Both the position numbers and the translations under genes were made by a program. From Phocoena phocoena (taxonomy: Eukaryota; Chordata; Mammalia; Artiodactyla; Phocoenidae): a DNA stretch of 64,000 nucleotides. Shown here one piece after another: positions 1 through 14,235 of the stretch (the stretch's first letter is position 1; every line of letters begins with the position of its first letter). The notes beneath the pieces are model-generated. The model searched no databases. It worked only from the letters and a program-made list of their open reading frames with translations, and was not told where the DNA came from. The DNA lies in contig NC_089220.1 of the NCBI RefSeq assembly GCF_963924675.1, positions 158,943,270-159,007,269 on the forward strand, written 5' to 3'.

Positions 1-68
1 AAATTAAAAGAAGTCTTCCATTTATGGTTGTCAATACGTCAGTTTTTCCTTGTAAAGATTTGGGTTTA

Positions 69-189
69 GGGACTTCCCTGGCGGTCCAGTGATTAGGACT
101 CTGGGCTTCCACTGCAGGGGGCATGGGTTTGATCCCTGGTTGTCCGGGGAACTATGATCTGGCATGCCGCGTGGCCAAAAAAAAAAAAA
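69..189 (+). mobile_element. CHR-type SINE, short form
   Basis: tRNA-derived head (acttccctggcggtccagtg) and B-box-like segment, ending 'gccgcgtggcc' plus an A-tail. Flanked by a ~15-bp target-site duplication with one mismatch (AAAGATTTGGGTTTA before, AAAGATTTTGGTTTA after), so it is a complete retroposed copy. Confidence 0.85.
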
Positions 190-471
190 AAAGATTTTGG
201 TTTATATATTGAAAGGCTGTGATGTTGGCTGCTACAAAGTTATAATTACTTGTCTTCTTGATGCTTTTGTTCCTTTTATTATTATCATCTAATGCCCTCT
301 TGTATCCTTTGTAATGTTTTTTGGCCTTGATTGTAATTAATTTGACATATTTCTGTAACAGTTTTTGCTCAATAAATATTTTTCTATCCCTTTATTTCAG
401 TATGGCTTTTGTAAGTGTCTCGTCTAAGCAATGTATAACTGGATTTTTTTTCTCTTAAAATACCATATGAT
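190..471. other. Upstream flank, no gene seen
   Basis: AT-rich unassigned sequence between two SINEs. No exon-like frame or recognisable repeat. Confidence 0.5.
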
Positions 472-780
472 GGGCTTCCCTGGTGGCGCAGTGGTTTAGA
501 ATCCGCCTCCCAATGCAGGGGACAGGGGTTAAAACCCTGGTCCGGGAAGATCCCAAAAGCCGTGGAGCAACTAAGTCGTGAGCCACAACTACTGAGCCTG
601 CGTGCGTAGAGCCCTTGCTCCGCAACAAGAGAAGCCACCATGATGAGAAGACCACGTTCCACAACGAAGAGTGGACCCTGCTCACTGCAACTAGAGAAAG
701 CCCGTGCGCAGCAACGAAGACCCAGTGCAGCCAAAAATAAATAAATAAAAATTAAAAAAAAAAAAAAAAAAAAAGAAAAA
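472..780 (+). mobile_element. CHR-type SINE, long form
   Basis: Head 'gggcttccctggtggcgcagtggtt', the long-form body with repeated 'gagccacaactactgagcc' modules and 'agagaaagcccgtgcgcagcaacgaag', then an (AAAT)n and A-rich tail. Lies tail to tail with the inverted SINE at 795-1000. Confidence 0.9.
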
Positions 781-794
781 TCCCAGATAGTTAA

Positions 795-1000
795 TTTTTT
801 TTTTTTTGCGGTACGCGGGCCTCTCACTGTTGTGGCCTCTCCCGTTGCAGAGCACGGGCTCTGGACGCGCAGGCTCAGCGGCCATGGCTCACTGGCCCAA
901 CCGCTCCGCGGCATGTGGGATCTTCCCGGCCCGGGACATGAACCCGTGTCCTCTGCATCGGCAGATGGACTCTCAACCACTGCGCCACCAGGGAAGCCCC
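795..1000 (-). mobile_element. CHR-type SINE, middle form
   Basis: Reverse-strand copy reading T-tract, 'gcggtacgcgggcctctcactgttg' and ending 'ccaccagggaagccc'. A-box and B-box are recognisable on the minus strand. The open frames across it are not genes. Confidence 0.9.
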
Positions 1001-1326
1001 AGAGTAAGCTGTTTTGATATAGAAATTCAGGTCCTTTACTTTAGCTAAGTTTTATTCTATTAAATCTTTTAATACATTTTTTTCTGGTCTGTTAATAACT
1101 GTGATTTAAAAAAAATTTATGACAATATAAATTTATCATAATAATATATGCTTAGTAAAGGGTCATATTTGTTTAATTTAGTGGAAGGGAAAAATGGTTT
1201 TCAAACTATGGGTCATCTTTCTGTAGTGGATCATGAGATCAATTTCATAGTCCTTACCAGCATTAAATAAATTGAATTAGAATAGGAAAAATAAGAGTAT
1301 CATAGTTTTGTGAAACTTTAAAACCA

Positions 1327-1328
<2 letters not shown>

Positions 1329-1380
<52 letters not shown>
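1329..1380. repeat. (AT)26 microsatellite
   Basis: Uninterrupted AT dinucleotide repeat of 52 bases. Probably length-polymorphic and able to form cruciform DNA. Confidence 0.97.
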
Positions 1381-1383
<3 letters not shown>

Positions 1384-1659
1384 CTGGTTCACATTGTGTC
1401 AAAAAATATTGAAACCCATGGCTACAGTATGGTGCTGGTGTTTTATGGTTTTATCCCCACAAATCCTATTTGGTTTTAAAGGAGATATTGCCTTATTACA
1501 GACTATCATTATAAGGGAAACTAGTTATTGTTTTTTTAAATAAAAATACAAAGGATAGCATATTCAACTCAATCACCTTAAAGGTATGAGGGATAACTTC
1601 ATTGAATGGACTTTATATAAGCCATAAATATTTCAAGAGAAAGTTTTAACTGGATAGTA

Positions 1660-1800
1660 GAAAGACCTCTGTTCTAGAAGTCAGAGAACTTGACTACTAT
1701 TTTCAGTGCCATTAGCTAAATCTCTTAACCTGTGTAAGCTTAAATTTCCTTATTTGGTAAAGATAGAAAAGAATCTTTAGGTCATTTATCTCTGAGTTGT
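1660..1800 (+). mobile_element. MIR remnant
   Basis: Degenerate match to the MIR core: 'tctagaagtcagagaacttgac', 'gctaaatctcttaacctgtg', 'tttccttatttggtaaagatag'. Ancient mammalian tRNA-SINE; edges approximate. Confidence 0.55.
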
Positions 1801-2091
1801 GTGCGTTACAGAAATCTAATAGGACTTTGAAAAGAGTAAAGCAGCATCACCTGCCTAATCACTTCCCAATGTTGTTGAAATGTATCAGTATGTGGAAATA
1901 AGTTTAGTGATTTCCGTAGTTAAATCTGGCTCGTGTAGAGACCAGATTCAAGAATACATCAAATTTCAATAACTTGTATTAAATGATGTTTGGATTAATG
2001 ATAAGTATTAAAGAAAGACTATTACGTCTATTCTGGATTATTATGGAGAGTATGTCATTTATTGATTTATGGACCTTAGAATCCTTGATTG

Positions 2092-2203
2092 GGGGAATTC
2101 CCTGGTGGTCCAGTGGTTAGGCCTCCGCCTTCCAATTCGGCCAGGGTTCAACCCCTGGTCAAGGAACTAACATCCCGTAAGCTGCACGGCCGAAAAAAAA
2201 AAA
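2092..2203 (+). mobile_element. CHR-type SINE, short form
   Basis: 'gggaattccctggtggtccagtggttagg', B-box region 'agggttcaacccctggtc', end 'gctgcacggccg' plus A11. AGAATC occurs on both sides and may be the remains of a target-site duplication. Confidence 0.85.
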
Positions 2204-2679
2204 GAATCTGGTGACTGGGTGTAGTTATCTCTTTCAGGTAGGAGAAGATATAAATTTTTCCTTGTAGAGGCTGAACATCATATGGCCCCTAGTAAAGGCA
2301 ATATCCAATAAATACTTATTCATGGGTCAATTTTTAAACATTTGGTTGTCATGTTATTAATTTTATAGTTATTGTGATTCTAAATGACTTCATGGAGAGA
2401 TGAAAATATGCACTTTTAAATGATCTTTAAATTAGTTTCCTTTCGGCCTTTGGACAATACTTTTCATAGTCCATTATATCAAAAGCATTTAATGTTTCTC
2501 TTGAAATAAAAAGCTTGAAATATAGGGTGTTTTAGACTTTTCCAAAGCAGTTGATGATTTTTAAAAAAGCACAATGATTTTACATGATGTAGAGAAACAA
2601 CCTGTACAAAACTTCAAAAATGTAGGGAGATATATGCAGAGTCAAAGAATAAGAGATTAGGACGCGATAGTACTAAAAT

Positions 2680-3330
2680 TTGTTTTTAGTTTTAAAAATT
2701 AAAAAAGAAATTAATGGAAGTATAGTTGATTTACAGTATTATCTTAGTGCTATAACCAAGCAAAGCGCTTGTGTGCTCATGGCTCAGAAAGCCAAACTCT
2801 TGACTGTGGGAGTTTGCAGCAGAGTAAGGGTTTATTGCAGGGCGCCAAGCCAAGTGAGTGAGAGACAAGCCTCAGACCCACTCCAGCTTGGTCTTTGAGT
2901 TCCGGGTGTTTTAAAGGTGAAGAACAAAGAAACTGGGATTAATCGTTGCCCTGTGACATTTCTGTGACATTTCTTAATCGTGATTTCGGGAGTCAGAATG
3001 TCTCCAGTTTATGATTCTCTGGCCATGTGGTCCATGGTCCACGGTCTGTGAGCTCACCTTGCCCTGGAGAAACATCCTGAGTTTGTACCTTAATGATGAT
3101 ACCTGTAACAGTGATTTTAGTGCATTAACGACGTTATTGACAGCAGTAACTATAGTCATCTGACGTAGGTTGATTAGTGTTAGCACAGGATTGAGGTCAG
3201 AGGGGAGAAAGAAATGAATGAAGTTTTGGATAGAGATTAATCATAAACTCAATAAGGGACCATGGTTTTAAGGGGACTCCAGTTTCAGGTGTACAACATA
3301 GTAAATATTTTTTATAGATTATATATGTGT
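2680..3330 (-). mobile_element. Old L1 3'-end fragment split by an insertion
   Basis: 'gaagtatagttgatttacagtatt' (2718-2740) and 'gtttcaggtgtacaacatagtaa' (3282-3304) are the two halves of a motif found intact in other antisense L1 3' ends of this window (compare 35066-35125 and 18270-18330). About 534 bp of unrelated sequence separates them. Confidence 0.7.
2748..3281 (-). mobile_element. Probable solo LTR inserted in an L1 fragment
   Basis: The segment separating the two halves of an L1 motif begins TG and ends CA, is 534 bp long, and has a minus-strand AATAAA near 2830 where an LTR polyadenylation signal would lie. No internal retroviral region is present, so it would be a solo LTR. No clear target duplication is left. 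The family was not recognised; a divergent non-LTR insertion is possible. Confidence 0.45.
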
Positions 3331-3785
3331 GTTTGTTTTTAAATCGTGGGTCTGTAAGTGTATAGAGTCTCCTTACTCAACTTGTACCCCCAATGTTGAG
3401 TACATTGCTTGGTATAGAGCTGTTAATATCAAGTGTTGCCCAAATTTTAAGTGAATTGAGGAAGTTTAGAAAGTAAAGCCTGCAGAAGTTTAGAAAGTAA
3501 AGCTTGAGTCGCGTTATCTCTAAGAAAATAGAGGAAGTAAAGATTTGGAGTTTTCCATACTCTAAGTCCTTATAAATCCTTATCAGGTGGGTATCTGATT
3601 CAAGGGCGTTTCCTAGTTAACCAAGTTCTGCCAAGCTTCACAGCCTTCTCGGGGAACCGGTTTCATTCTCTAGAATCACCCTGTGGCGCCATCTCCCGGA
3701 GCTGTCAAGAAACTCGGGATTTAAACCACCACCCTTGTTCCAAGCTCTTTAATTGCTCTCCTCCCGGGTCTTTTTCTGAGGTTCC
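3282..3785. other. Proximal upstream flank, no gene seen
   Basis: AT-rich until about 3640, then rising CpG toward the island. Contains a direct duplication of 'gaagtttagaaagtaaagc' near 3463-3503. GGCGCCATCTC at 3684-3694 holds a reverse YY1-like GCCAT core. Confidence 0.5.
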
Positions 3786-3790
3786 CTGGA

Positions 3791-3799
3791 CGCATGCGC
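3791..3799. promoter_or_regulatory. NRF1-like site
   Basis: CGCATGCGC is palindromic and matches the core of the NRF1 consensus (GCGCATGCGC) except for one flanking base. It sits about 30 bp upstream of the ZNF143-type motif, a common arrangement in CpG-island promoters. Assigned by motif only. Confidence 0.55.
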
Positions 3800-3827
3800 T
3801 TTCGATGGGCGGCCAAGCCAGTGAGAG

Positions 3828-3850
3828 ACTACAATTCCCAGAAGGCCATG
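3828..3850 (+). promoter_or_regulatory. ZNF143/Staf-type binding site (SBS)
   Basis: ACTACAATTCCCAGAAGGCC (3828-3847) is a near-exact match to the long SBS motif bound by ZNF143 and its paralogue ZNF76, typically ACTACAATTCCCAGAATGC. The motif is ~20 bp long, so a chance match is unlikely. Its position about 270-290 bp upstream of the start codon, inside the CpG island, makes it a likely main promoter element of ABI1. Confidence 0.75.
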
Positions 3851-3906
3851 CCAAAGGGGGGGGAAAATCCCGTGGTTGCGGGAAGGGGGAGGGAAAAACA
3901 GGAAGG

Positions 3907-3915
3907 CTCGCGAGA
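3907..3915. promoter_or_regulatory. CTCGCGAGA palindromic promoter motif
   Basis: CTCGCGAGA is nine bases of the ten-base TCTCGCGAGA element found in many TATA-less CpG promoters; the first base is G here instead of T. This element has been linked to methylation-sensitive factors such as BANP. Its position between the ZNF143-type site and the start codon is typical. Confidence 0.45.
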
Positions 3916-4042
3916 AAACGAGCTTGGGGAGGCTGCGAGAAGTGGGTGGAGGCGGGTGGAGAGCGTGAGGAGAGCGAGGAGGAGGTGCCGTCCCACAATA
4001 CCAGGCGGGAGGGCGGGCAGGCGGTTTGTATCCGGGCTGTGA

Positions 4043-7263
<3,221 letters not shown>

Positions 7264-7485
7264 TTTAAAAATTAATTAATTAATTAATTTTTTTGCGGTA
7301 CGCAGGCCCCTCACTGTTGTGGCCTCTCCCATTGTGGAGCACACGCTCCGGATGCGCAGGCTCAGCGTCCATGGCTCATGGGCCTAGCTGCTTTGCGGCA
7401 TGTGGGATCTTCCCGGACCGGGGCATGAACCCGTGTCCCCTGCATGGGCAGGGGGACTCCCAACCACTGCGCCACCCGGGAAGCC
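7264..7485 (-). mobile_element. CHR-type SINE, middle form
   Basis: Reverse copy with (TTAA)n/T tail and 'gcggtacgcaggcccctcactg', ending 'cgccacccgggaagccc'. Target-site duplication CAGCTTAACTT at 7253-7263 and 7486-7496. Confidence 0.93.
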
Positions 7486-7719
7486 CAGCTTAACTTCTTA
7501 ATTTAATTTGTTCCCTGGAATTCCGCCAACAGGGGCTTGTTTGGGTTAACAAGTATATACTAAAGTCTGGGAAGATGAAGGGGATGTTACCAGTGAGCTA
7601 CTTAATTTAGCTTGATTTCCTCCACCCATGACATCAGTTTATATTCATTTGCTCATTATGCCCATGTGATCTTGGAAGGCAGATAATTTTTTGAGGGGGA
7701 GCACTTTAGAGTAGGTAAA

Positions 7720-7935
7720 AGCTGACATTTTTGGTACTGTACAGTTTATTCCAGTTTATAAACTAATGTCACTTAATTATTACAATAATTATGATCATTT
7801 TTTCTTTCTTTTTTTTTTAAACAAATGAGCAATCTGAGGTTCAGAGACGTTGAATACCTAGCCTAAAGTTCCATATCTTGTATGAGATGGTGCCTAGAAT
7901 CAAACCCAGATTTTCTGATTCTGTATCCTAAGTGG
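7720..7935 (-). mobile_element. MIR remnant
   Basis: Antisense MIR core: 'aaatgagcaatctgaggttcagagacgttgaatacctagcc' and 'agaatcaaacccagattttctgattctg'. A T-rich insertion lies at 7799-7819. Confidence 0.65.
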
Positions 7936-7980
7936 ATAAAAAGAAATGTATGAAAAGGGTAATAGAAAAGGGTAATAGAA
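7936..7980. repeat. Short tandem repeat, 13-bp unit
   Basis: 'gaaaagggtaata' occurs twice in tandem with a third partial copy ('gaaaagggaagag'). Confidence 0.75.
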
Positions 7981-7999
7981 AAGGGAAGAGTAACTTGCT

Positions 8000-8215
8000 T
8001 CTACTTATTGACTCTTTCACAGTCTGTGCTGGTTGATTTGTATTACCTTTAATCCTTACAAAAACTCTCTGTGATAGGCAGTATTCTCTTCCAGATGAGG
8101 AAATTGGGACTTGGAAAAGTTAAATGAATTTTTGTTTGATCACACATTTAGGGATTGGCAGTCAGGATTTCTCCCTAACTCTTGACAGGCTCCAGAGACT
8201 GCTCTTTCCATATCA
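8000..8215 (-). mobile_element. MIR remnant
   Basis: Antisense MIR: 'acctttaatccttacaaaaactctctgtgataggcagtattctcttccagatgaggaaattgggacttgg', then 'gattggcagtcaggatttctccc'. Separate from the MIR just upstream. Confidence 0.7.
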
Positions 8216-8769
8216 TACTGTCTCCAGATGTGAATGAGTCTAGAACTCAGACTAGTTCAGAAATGTCATGGAATAGACTCTTGTGGGTCATGTCTGGTAA
8301 ACTAACAACTGTTTTACTGTTGTTTCCTCTGAGTTCCAAGTTGTAATATAAGAACAGGTATGTTTGTAATATGGGGACTTGCCCAATCACAAAAGATGGT
8401 AACTTTGGCACTTGAAGTATTGAATTACAGGAATCATAGGCTAGTTTTTCACTGAGCACAGTGGATCCTCTTCTTCTCTTGTGCACCTTTGCCCTTTTTT
8501 TTTTCTGTTCTGAATCAGCTTTGCAATTGTGATAAGGAAATTTGTAGAAGAATTAGTAGAAGTTAGCAAAACAAAAAATGTCTTGAAATATTTTGGGTAG
8601 TTCTGATTTCCACACAAACTATGTTCAGGTAAAGATGTCAGCGTGCTTGCTGAGATTAGGACAGATTGGAAATGGTAGAAATCTTACTTGCACTTGGAAG
8701 TTTGAGTAAAACAGTGGCTAGCAAAATTAGAGATATAGGTTGGAAATCTAAATGAATTAAACAGGGTTT

Positions 8770-9018
8770 TAGTAATGTACAACATGGTAATTCTAGTTAA
8801 TAATACTGTATTGTATAATGGCTACTAGAGTAGATCTAAAAAGTTCTCACCACAAGACAGAAAAAGAAAAAAAATTTTTAATTTGTGTGGTGATGAATGT
8901 TAACTGGACTTATTGTGGTGACCATTTTGCTGTATATAAAAATAGTGAATTATTATATTGTACACCTGAAACTAATATGGTGTTATATGTCAATCATATC
9001 TCAATTAAACACAATAAA
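8770..9018 (+). mobile_element. L1 3' UTR fragment
   Basis: Sense-strand L1 3' end: 'gtacaacatggtaattctagttaataatactgtattgtat', 'gttctcaccacaag', 'gttaactggacttattgtggtgaccatttt', 'tgtacacctgaaactaatatggtgttatatgtcaat' and a terminal AATAAAAT. The frame at 8818-9030 is a by-product of this repeat. Confidence 0.85.
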
Positions 9019-9451
9019 ATGGGATTTTAGATAATTTTATGAAAAATCCTCAGTTTATTGTTAGATTGACCTATATCATGTCATAACATTAATTAAACAT
9101 TAACGCTGCTGTCAAACAGGCAGAATCTGACCTTGTATATTAGGTCTTAATGAAAGTCCATTCATCTCTCTTTTTTTCCTTTTGTAACTATAATATAATA
9201 AGAACTTTATGTGTGGTACTGTGATCTAGTTCTGGTGTGTTTAGATCCTCAGTTTTAGTAGGTTTGTATCTTTAGAAGAGGGTTGTTTTAAGAAAATTGT
9301 TGAAATAATCCCTTAGGATAAGAACACTCTTCTAATTCCTCTTATGTGCTTCTGCTTTCTCCAGTTGGTTCTGATAGCTGAAGAATACTAATACTCCTTG
9401 AGGTAGAAAAGAGGTATTTGGGCAATTTGGATTCTGATCTATGACCATTTA

Positions 9452-9563
9452 TTTATTTATTGGCCGTGCTGCGAGGTGTGTGGGAATCTTAGTTCCCTGA
9501 CCAGGGATCCCCCCTGCAGTGGAAGCTCGGAATCTTAACCACTGGATAGCCAGGGAAGTCCCT
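9452..9563 (-). mobile_element. CHR-type SINE, short form
   Basis: (ATTT)n tail, 'ggccgtgctgcgaggtgtgtgggaatcttagttccctgaccaggg', ending 'agccagggaagtccc'. Imperfect target duplication (ATGACCATTTA / TGTGGCCATTTA). Confidence 0.85.
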
Positions 9564-10844
9564 CTGTGGCCATTTAGAATAACTGTATCTTCAGTTAAAT
9601 TATGTCCTAGGAATTAGAAATTTGTGAGTTAATAGGCAAGAATGTATTAGCCAGAGAAGAAGAGTGCTAATATTGGGACAAGAGTTTGAGTCAGACATTA
9701 GGAGATTGTGTAGACGTAATTCCATGAAAATAGTGTTTGTAAGAAAAGTAAGGTAAAAGTGATAGTTGAAAGGTAATTTTGGAGCATTTAAAAAGTTTGA
9801 ATTTGGGGGGAGCTATATATTTTTTCTAATGTCTTTTTGTGTTGATTGTAATTTTTACTGAAGTTATGGTTTGACTTTTGAAGAATAATAGTCAAACCCT
9901 GGGGCTACAAACGTTTTAGACCTTAATATTTATTTAATAAGACACCATCCTAAAAAATAAGGGATTTTTTTTAAAAGTATGGTATTGAGAAAATGGCAAT
10001 TGTTTGATTTTGGAAAATGTCAGTTACTGGATTTTGTTTTTAAAGGAGATAGCTAACCTGATGATTTTAACTGTAAACATTAATTCCATAGAAAGGAGAC
10101 TTGAAGTTTTTTAGTATTACCACTCTGTGTCAACCCAAATAGGTACACTTAACTAATTTACTAATTTTCTTCATTTACAAAATGAAATTTTCTGAGAAAT
10201 AGTTGGTAGTGAACTAGTATTTGTGAAAAAAATCTGGCAGCAAAACAAAACATCCTAAGGAAGATAATATTTATTTGTTATCAGATAGATTCTAATTTTG
10301 ATATGCATCTGTGCTTAGCAAGTTCAGCAGATGTTTGTGGAATTGTGATTTATATCAACTAAAGAATATTGGTAGTACCATCTCAGGTATAGCTTAAAGT
10401 ATAAGGAAACCATTTAAAGTCTTGTTTTACTCATTTTTAGCACAGTAATTAAAAACTCATATACTCAGATGTGGAGAGAATGGCATAATGAACCCCGACA
10501 TGTTCAACATCCAGCTTTAACAATTACCAACTCATGGCCTTTCATCTGTAATCCTCTCCTGTCTGTCTGTCATTATTGTAAAGTCCATCTTTGATGTATC
10601 ATTTCATCCATAAATATTTTAGTACGTATCTCTAAAAGATAAAAGGCTTATTTAAATCCACTGCACAATTTCTATATGTGGGGGAAAAGATAATGAATGT
10701 TATTATGATTTATTTATGACAATAAGGAGTAGAGACCTTCAAAATAGTTAATGTATTTTAAGTTTACAAACAATTTTGTTAGTAATTCCTGCCATAGGTT
10801 GATTAGAATATAGCTATATTATATGCTTCATAATGGAATTAAAA
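9564..10844 (+). other. Intronic sequence, no gene seen
   Basis: AT-rich DNA without recognised repeat families or supported coding frame. Confidence 0.45.
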
Positions 10845-11400
10845 AAATTGAGCTGTAAGTCATATAATATAAAACCAACCATTTTAAAGCATACAGTTCA
10901 GTGGTATTTAGTGCATTCACAGTGTTCGGCAACCACCGCCTCAATGTATTCTAAAACATTTTCATCACTCCTCGGGAAAGCCCATACCTGTTAAGTAGTT
11001 TGTCCCCATCCCAACCCCCCGGCACCTGGCATCCATCAATTTGCCTTGTTTCTATGAATTTACCTATTCTATATATTTCATATGAATGGAATTATACAAT
11101 ATGTGGCCTTTTGTGTCTCTTTCACTTATATAAAGCGTAATGTTTTCAAGGTTCATTCACTTGGTAGCATGTATTAGTACTGTATTCCTCTTTATGGCTT
11201 AGTAATATTCTAGTGTATGTATATTATACCACATTTTGTTTATTCATTCATCCTTTGATGGACATTTGGGTTGTTTCTACCTTTTCGCTGTTGTGAATAG
11301 TACTGCTATGAATATTCATGTACAGTACTTGAGTGCCTGTTTTCGGTTCTTTTCCATATATACACCTAGGAGTCCTTCATAGTGGTATTTTGTTGTGAAA
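10845..11400 (-). mobile_element. Old L1 3'-end fragment
   Basis: Antisense L1M/L1ME-type 3' UTR: 'accattttaaagcatacagttcagtggtatttagtgcattcacagtg', 'tttcatatgaatggaattatacaatatgtggcc', 'gatggacatttgggttgtttctacctttt'. Confidence 0.8.
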
Positions 11401-12363
11401 TACATAATTACCTAATTTTGCACGTAGATAATTTTGAATTTCTACCATTGTACTGCAGTGTTAAGAAGGAATTCCAGGCATGAACATACACTCAGAACTT
11501 CAGTGTGAATTAAGGCTTGGAGCCTAATTTTCTACTTTATATGTAAAGTTAATTTTCCCCCTGATTACCAAAGTAATATCAAATACGGTAATTGCACGAA
11601 TTTTAAACTTTTTAGAAATATATATAGCTTAGACAGGACAAGTTCCTTGTAATATCACTCACATATATAGCTTTCAACGAATATAACTAAAGTTTATATT
11701 GTACAATTGGTAAACTCATCTTGCTGATAATAAGGCAGAAAGTATTTCAGTCATAGTATACTTTAAAATTAAAAAATTCTAACACTTCTGTGAGATTATC
11801 TAATTATTAAGTCAGATGTGAATTATATTCTTATTTAGAGCTTAAATGAAGCATAATACATAAGATGTGCAGTTGGATATTCTCAACTGCTTTTGATTGG
11901 AGCAAAATTTTATTATTTATCTCCTTGAAACTTAAAGGAAACAAAAATACTAACGTTAATGAAAAAGTGTATTACTGAAAAAATTTAATTTACCTTTAGT
12001 TTGTTTCCTGACTTTATGTTTAATTACTGTTAGTAATTTCTACATGCTGTGATAAAATTGGGTTTGGTAAATTTTATTTTCATTTTCTTGAAAGGCAAGT
12101 GTAGTACTTTGTGAGAACCCTTTTTATTTGGGCCATGGGGAATTAATGCCCTCTACTTAAACACCAGAAAGGTATGTAATGCAGCATATGGCAAAAGATA
12201 CTTAGTTCAAATACTGGCAACCTAAGACTTGTAGTAACAAACACTTTAAGAAGGCAGTGTAGTGGAAAGGGTTGATTAGTGCCATTTAAAAATCATGGTT
12301 ACCACTCAAAAGTGAGGCCTCAGTATAGCCCAGCAATCCCACTTTCTTTTTCCACGTCATTTA
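11401..12363 (+). other. Intronic sequence, no gene seen
   Basis: AT-rich DNA with no recognised element and no supported coding frame. The last 14 bases (12350-12363) are the left target duplication of the next SINE. Confidence 0.45.
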
Positions 12364-12753
12364 ATTTAAGTTAATTAATTAATTTATTTTTTGGCTGCAT
12401 TGGGTTTTCGTTGCTGTGCGTTGGCTTTTCTCTAGTTGTGGAGGGCAATGGCTACTACTCTTTGGGGTGCGCGGGCTTCTCATTGTGGTGGCTTCTCTTG
12501 TTGTGGGCACGGGCTCTAGGTGCACAGGCTTCAGTAGTTGTGGCACGTGGGCTCAGTAGTTGTGGCTTGTGGGCTCTAGAGCACAGGCTCAGTAGTGTGG
12601 CTCACGGACCCAGTTGCTCCGCGGCATGTGGGATCTTCCCAGACCAGGACTCGAACCCGTGTCCCCTGCATTGGCAGGCAGATTCTCAACCACTGCACCA
12701 CCAGGGAAGCCCTGGCAGGCAGATATTTAACCACTGCGCCACCAGGGAAGTCC
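12364..12753 (-). mobile_element. CHR-type SINE, long form, with a duplicated head
   Basis: Long-form reverse copy. The 5' head of the element (the last bases on the + strand) is present twice: 'ggcaggcagattctcaaccactgcaccaccagggaagccct' followed at once by 'ggcaggcagatatttaaccactgcgccaccagggaagtcc'. One target-site duplication, TTCCACGTCATTT, flanks the whole (12350-12362 and 12754-12766), so both heads arrived together or the duplication happened in place. Confidence 0.92.
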
Positions 12754-13059
12754 TTCCACGTCATTTTACACCATAAACTGTTTTAAATTTTCTTTTCCCT
12801 TTTAAAATCTCTTTCCTTTCTCATCTTTTATTTCATAGAGAAAATAGACCTCATTGTATAAGACATATACTTTCTTACCACTACATTTCCAAGCCTACTG
12901 GTGTCCTCATTCGTCCTATTCTGCTTCCTCCTTGTAATGGAGGAGAGGTGTGCTTCCTCCTAGCTAAGGTCAGTCCTTATCTTTGCTCTGGGTCCCATCC
13001 TTGCTTGCCTTTTAGAAAACTTATACTTCTCATATCTTTATTTCTTCTCTCTTTACTGA

Positions 13060-13995
13060 TTTTGTGCAGCCAGAATTGAAACATCTCAAGCCTCTTGATC
13101 AGTGTTTAGTTCTTTTCTTGCTTGTTTTCTCAGCATCACTTCACACAATTGACCATTCCCTCTTTTTTTTTTTTAAAGCTAATTCTTTGACTTCTGTGAT
13201 GACATTCTTTTCTACTTTTTCCTGTTACCGTCTGGCCCTTTGTTCTCCCTTACCTTGAAATATTACAGTGACTTTGTATGAGCTCCTTTCTACACCTACC
13301 CCCTTAGGCTGTTTTAGTTATTCCCATCTGAATGATCTCTCTTCCACTGCAATTTCAATCCATATATCTGCTTGTTTGAGTCACAGGTACCTCAGATTTA
13401 TAGAAACTGAACTCATCACCTTTCCCCAGTCTCTCCTACTACTTACTTTCCGCTGACTCACGCACTCGAAACCCGGGCATCCTTCTTGGCTCCTCCATTA
13501 TTCTTTCCTGGCACCTCCTTCCCCAACTACCACTACTGATTCATCTGTACCAGGTCCTATTGAATCTTCTTCTTAAATTTGTCTATTCCATCTCCTAGTG
13601 TAAAGCTTAGACAACTGCTGTAGCTTCTGTCTTCTCATCACCACATACCCCCTCTGATCACCTCGCTGTTATCCACACTGTGCCACTTGAATGTCACTTT
13701 CAAAATGGAAATCTGATCATGTCACTTCACTGCTTAAAAGTTAGTCAGTGATTCCTCATAAATATGCAGTTTCACAGCGAGACCTATTAGGCCATATGTA
13801 GTATAGCTCCTGTCTTTCTAGTCTTACTGCATTCATCCCATTACCCTCGTCTTAACCAGTCAGTCATATTGGCCTTTCAGTTTTTGAAATTTCGTTTTTT
13901 TCTGCCTTTGCAAATGTTATCTGACTAGAAAACTTGTTCCTCTTGGTCTGAATTTTATTCATTCATCAGGTCTTATAGTTCAGATGAAAAATTAC
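13060..13995 (+). mobile_element. L2 (LINE2) remnant
   Basis: Pyrimidine-rich sense L2 sequence with typical fragments: 'aatggaaatctgatcatgtcac', 'gcttaaaagttagtcagtgattcc', 'ctgcctttgcaaatgttat', 'ttattcattcatcaggtctta'. The short frames at 13064-13456 are part of the decayed LINE. Confidence 0.6.
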
Positions 13996-14235
13996 TACAT
14001 TCATTCATTCTTCATTTGATCAAAATCCTTTGAGTACCTACTGTGTCAGGTACTATCCTAGGTACCACAGATAGAAATATAATGTGAGCCACATATCTAA
14101 GTTAAAAATTTTCTAAAAACCACATTTAAAAAGTAGGAAGAAATAGGTTGAAATTAATTTTAATAACATTTTATTTAACCCAGTGCATCCAAAATATAAT
14201 TATTTCAATAAGTTATCAACATAAATAGTTTGTTA

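Larger units (their letters stand above)
1001..2091. other. Upstream flank with a microsatellite, no gene seen
   Basis: AT-rich DNA. Contains the (AT)n tract and a degenerate MIR-like stretch listed separately; the remainder shows no coding pattern. Confidence 0.5.
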
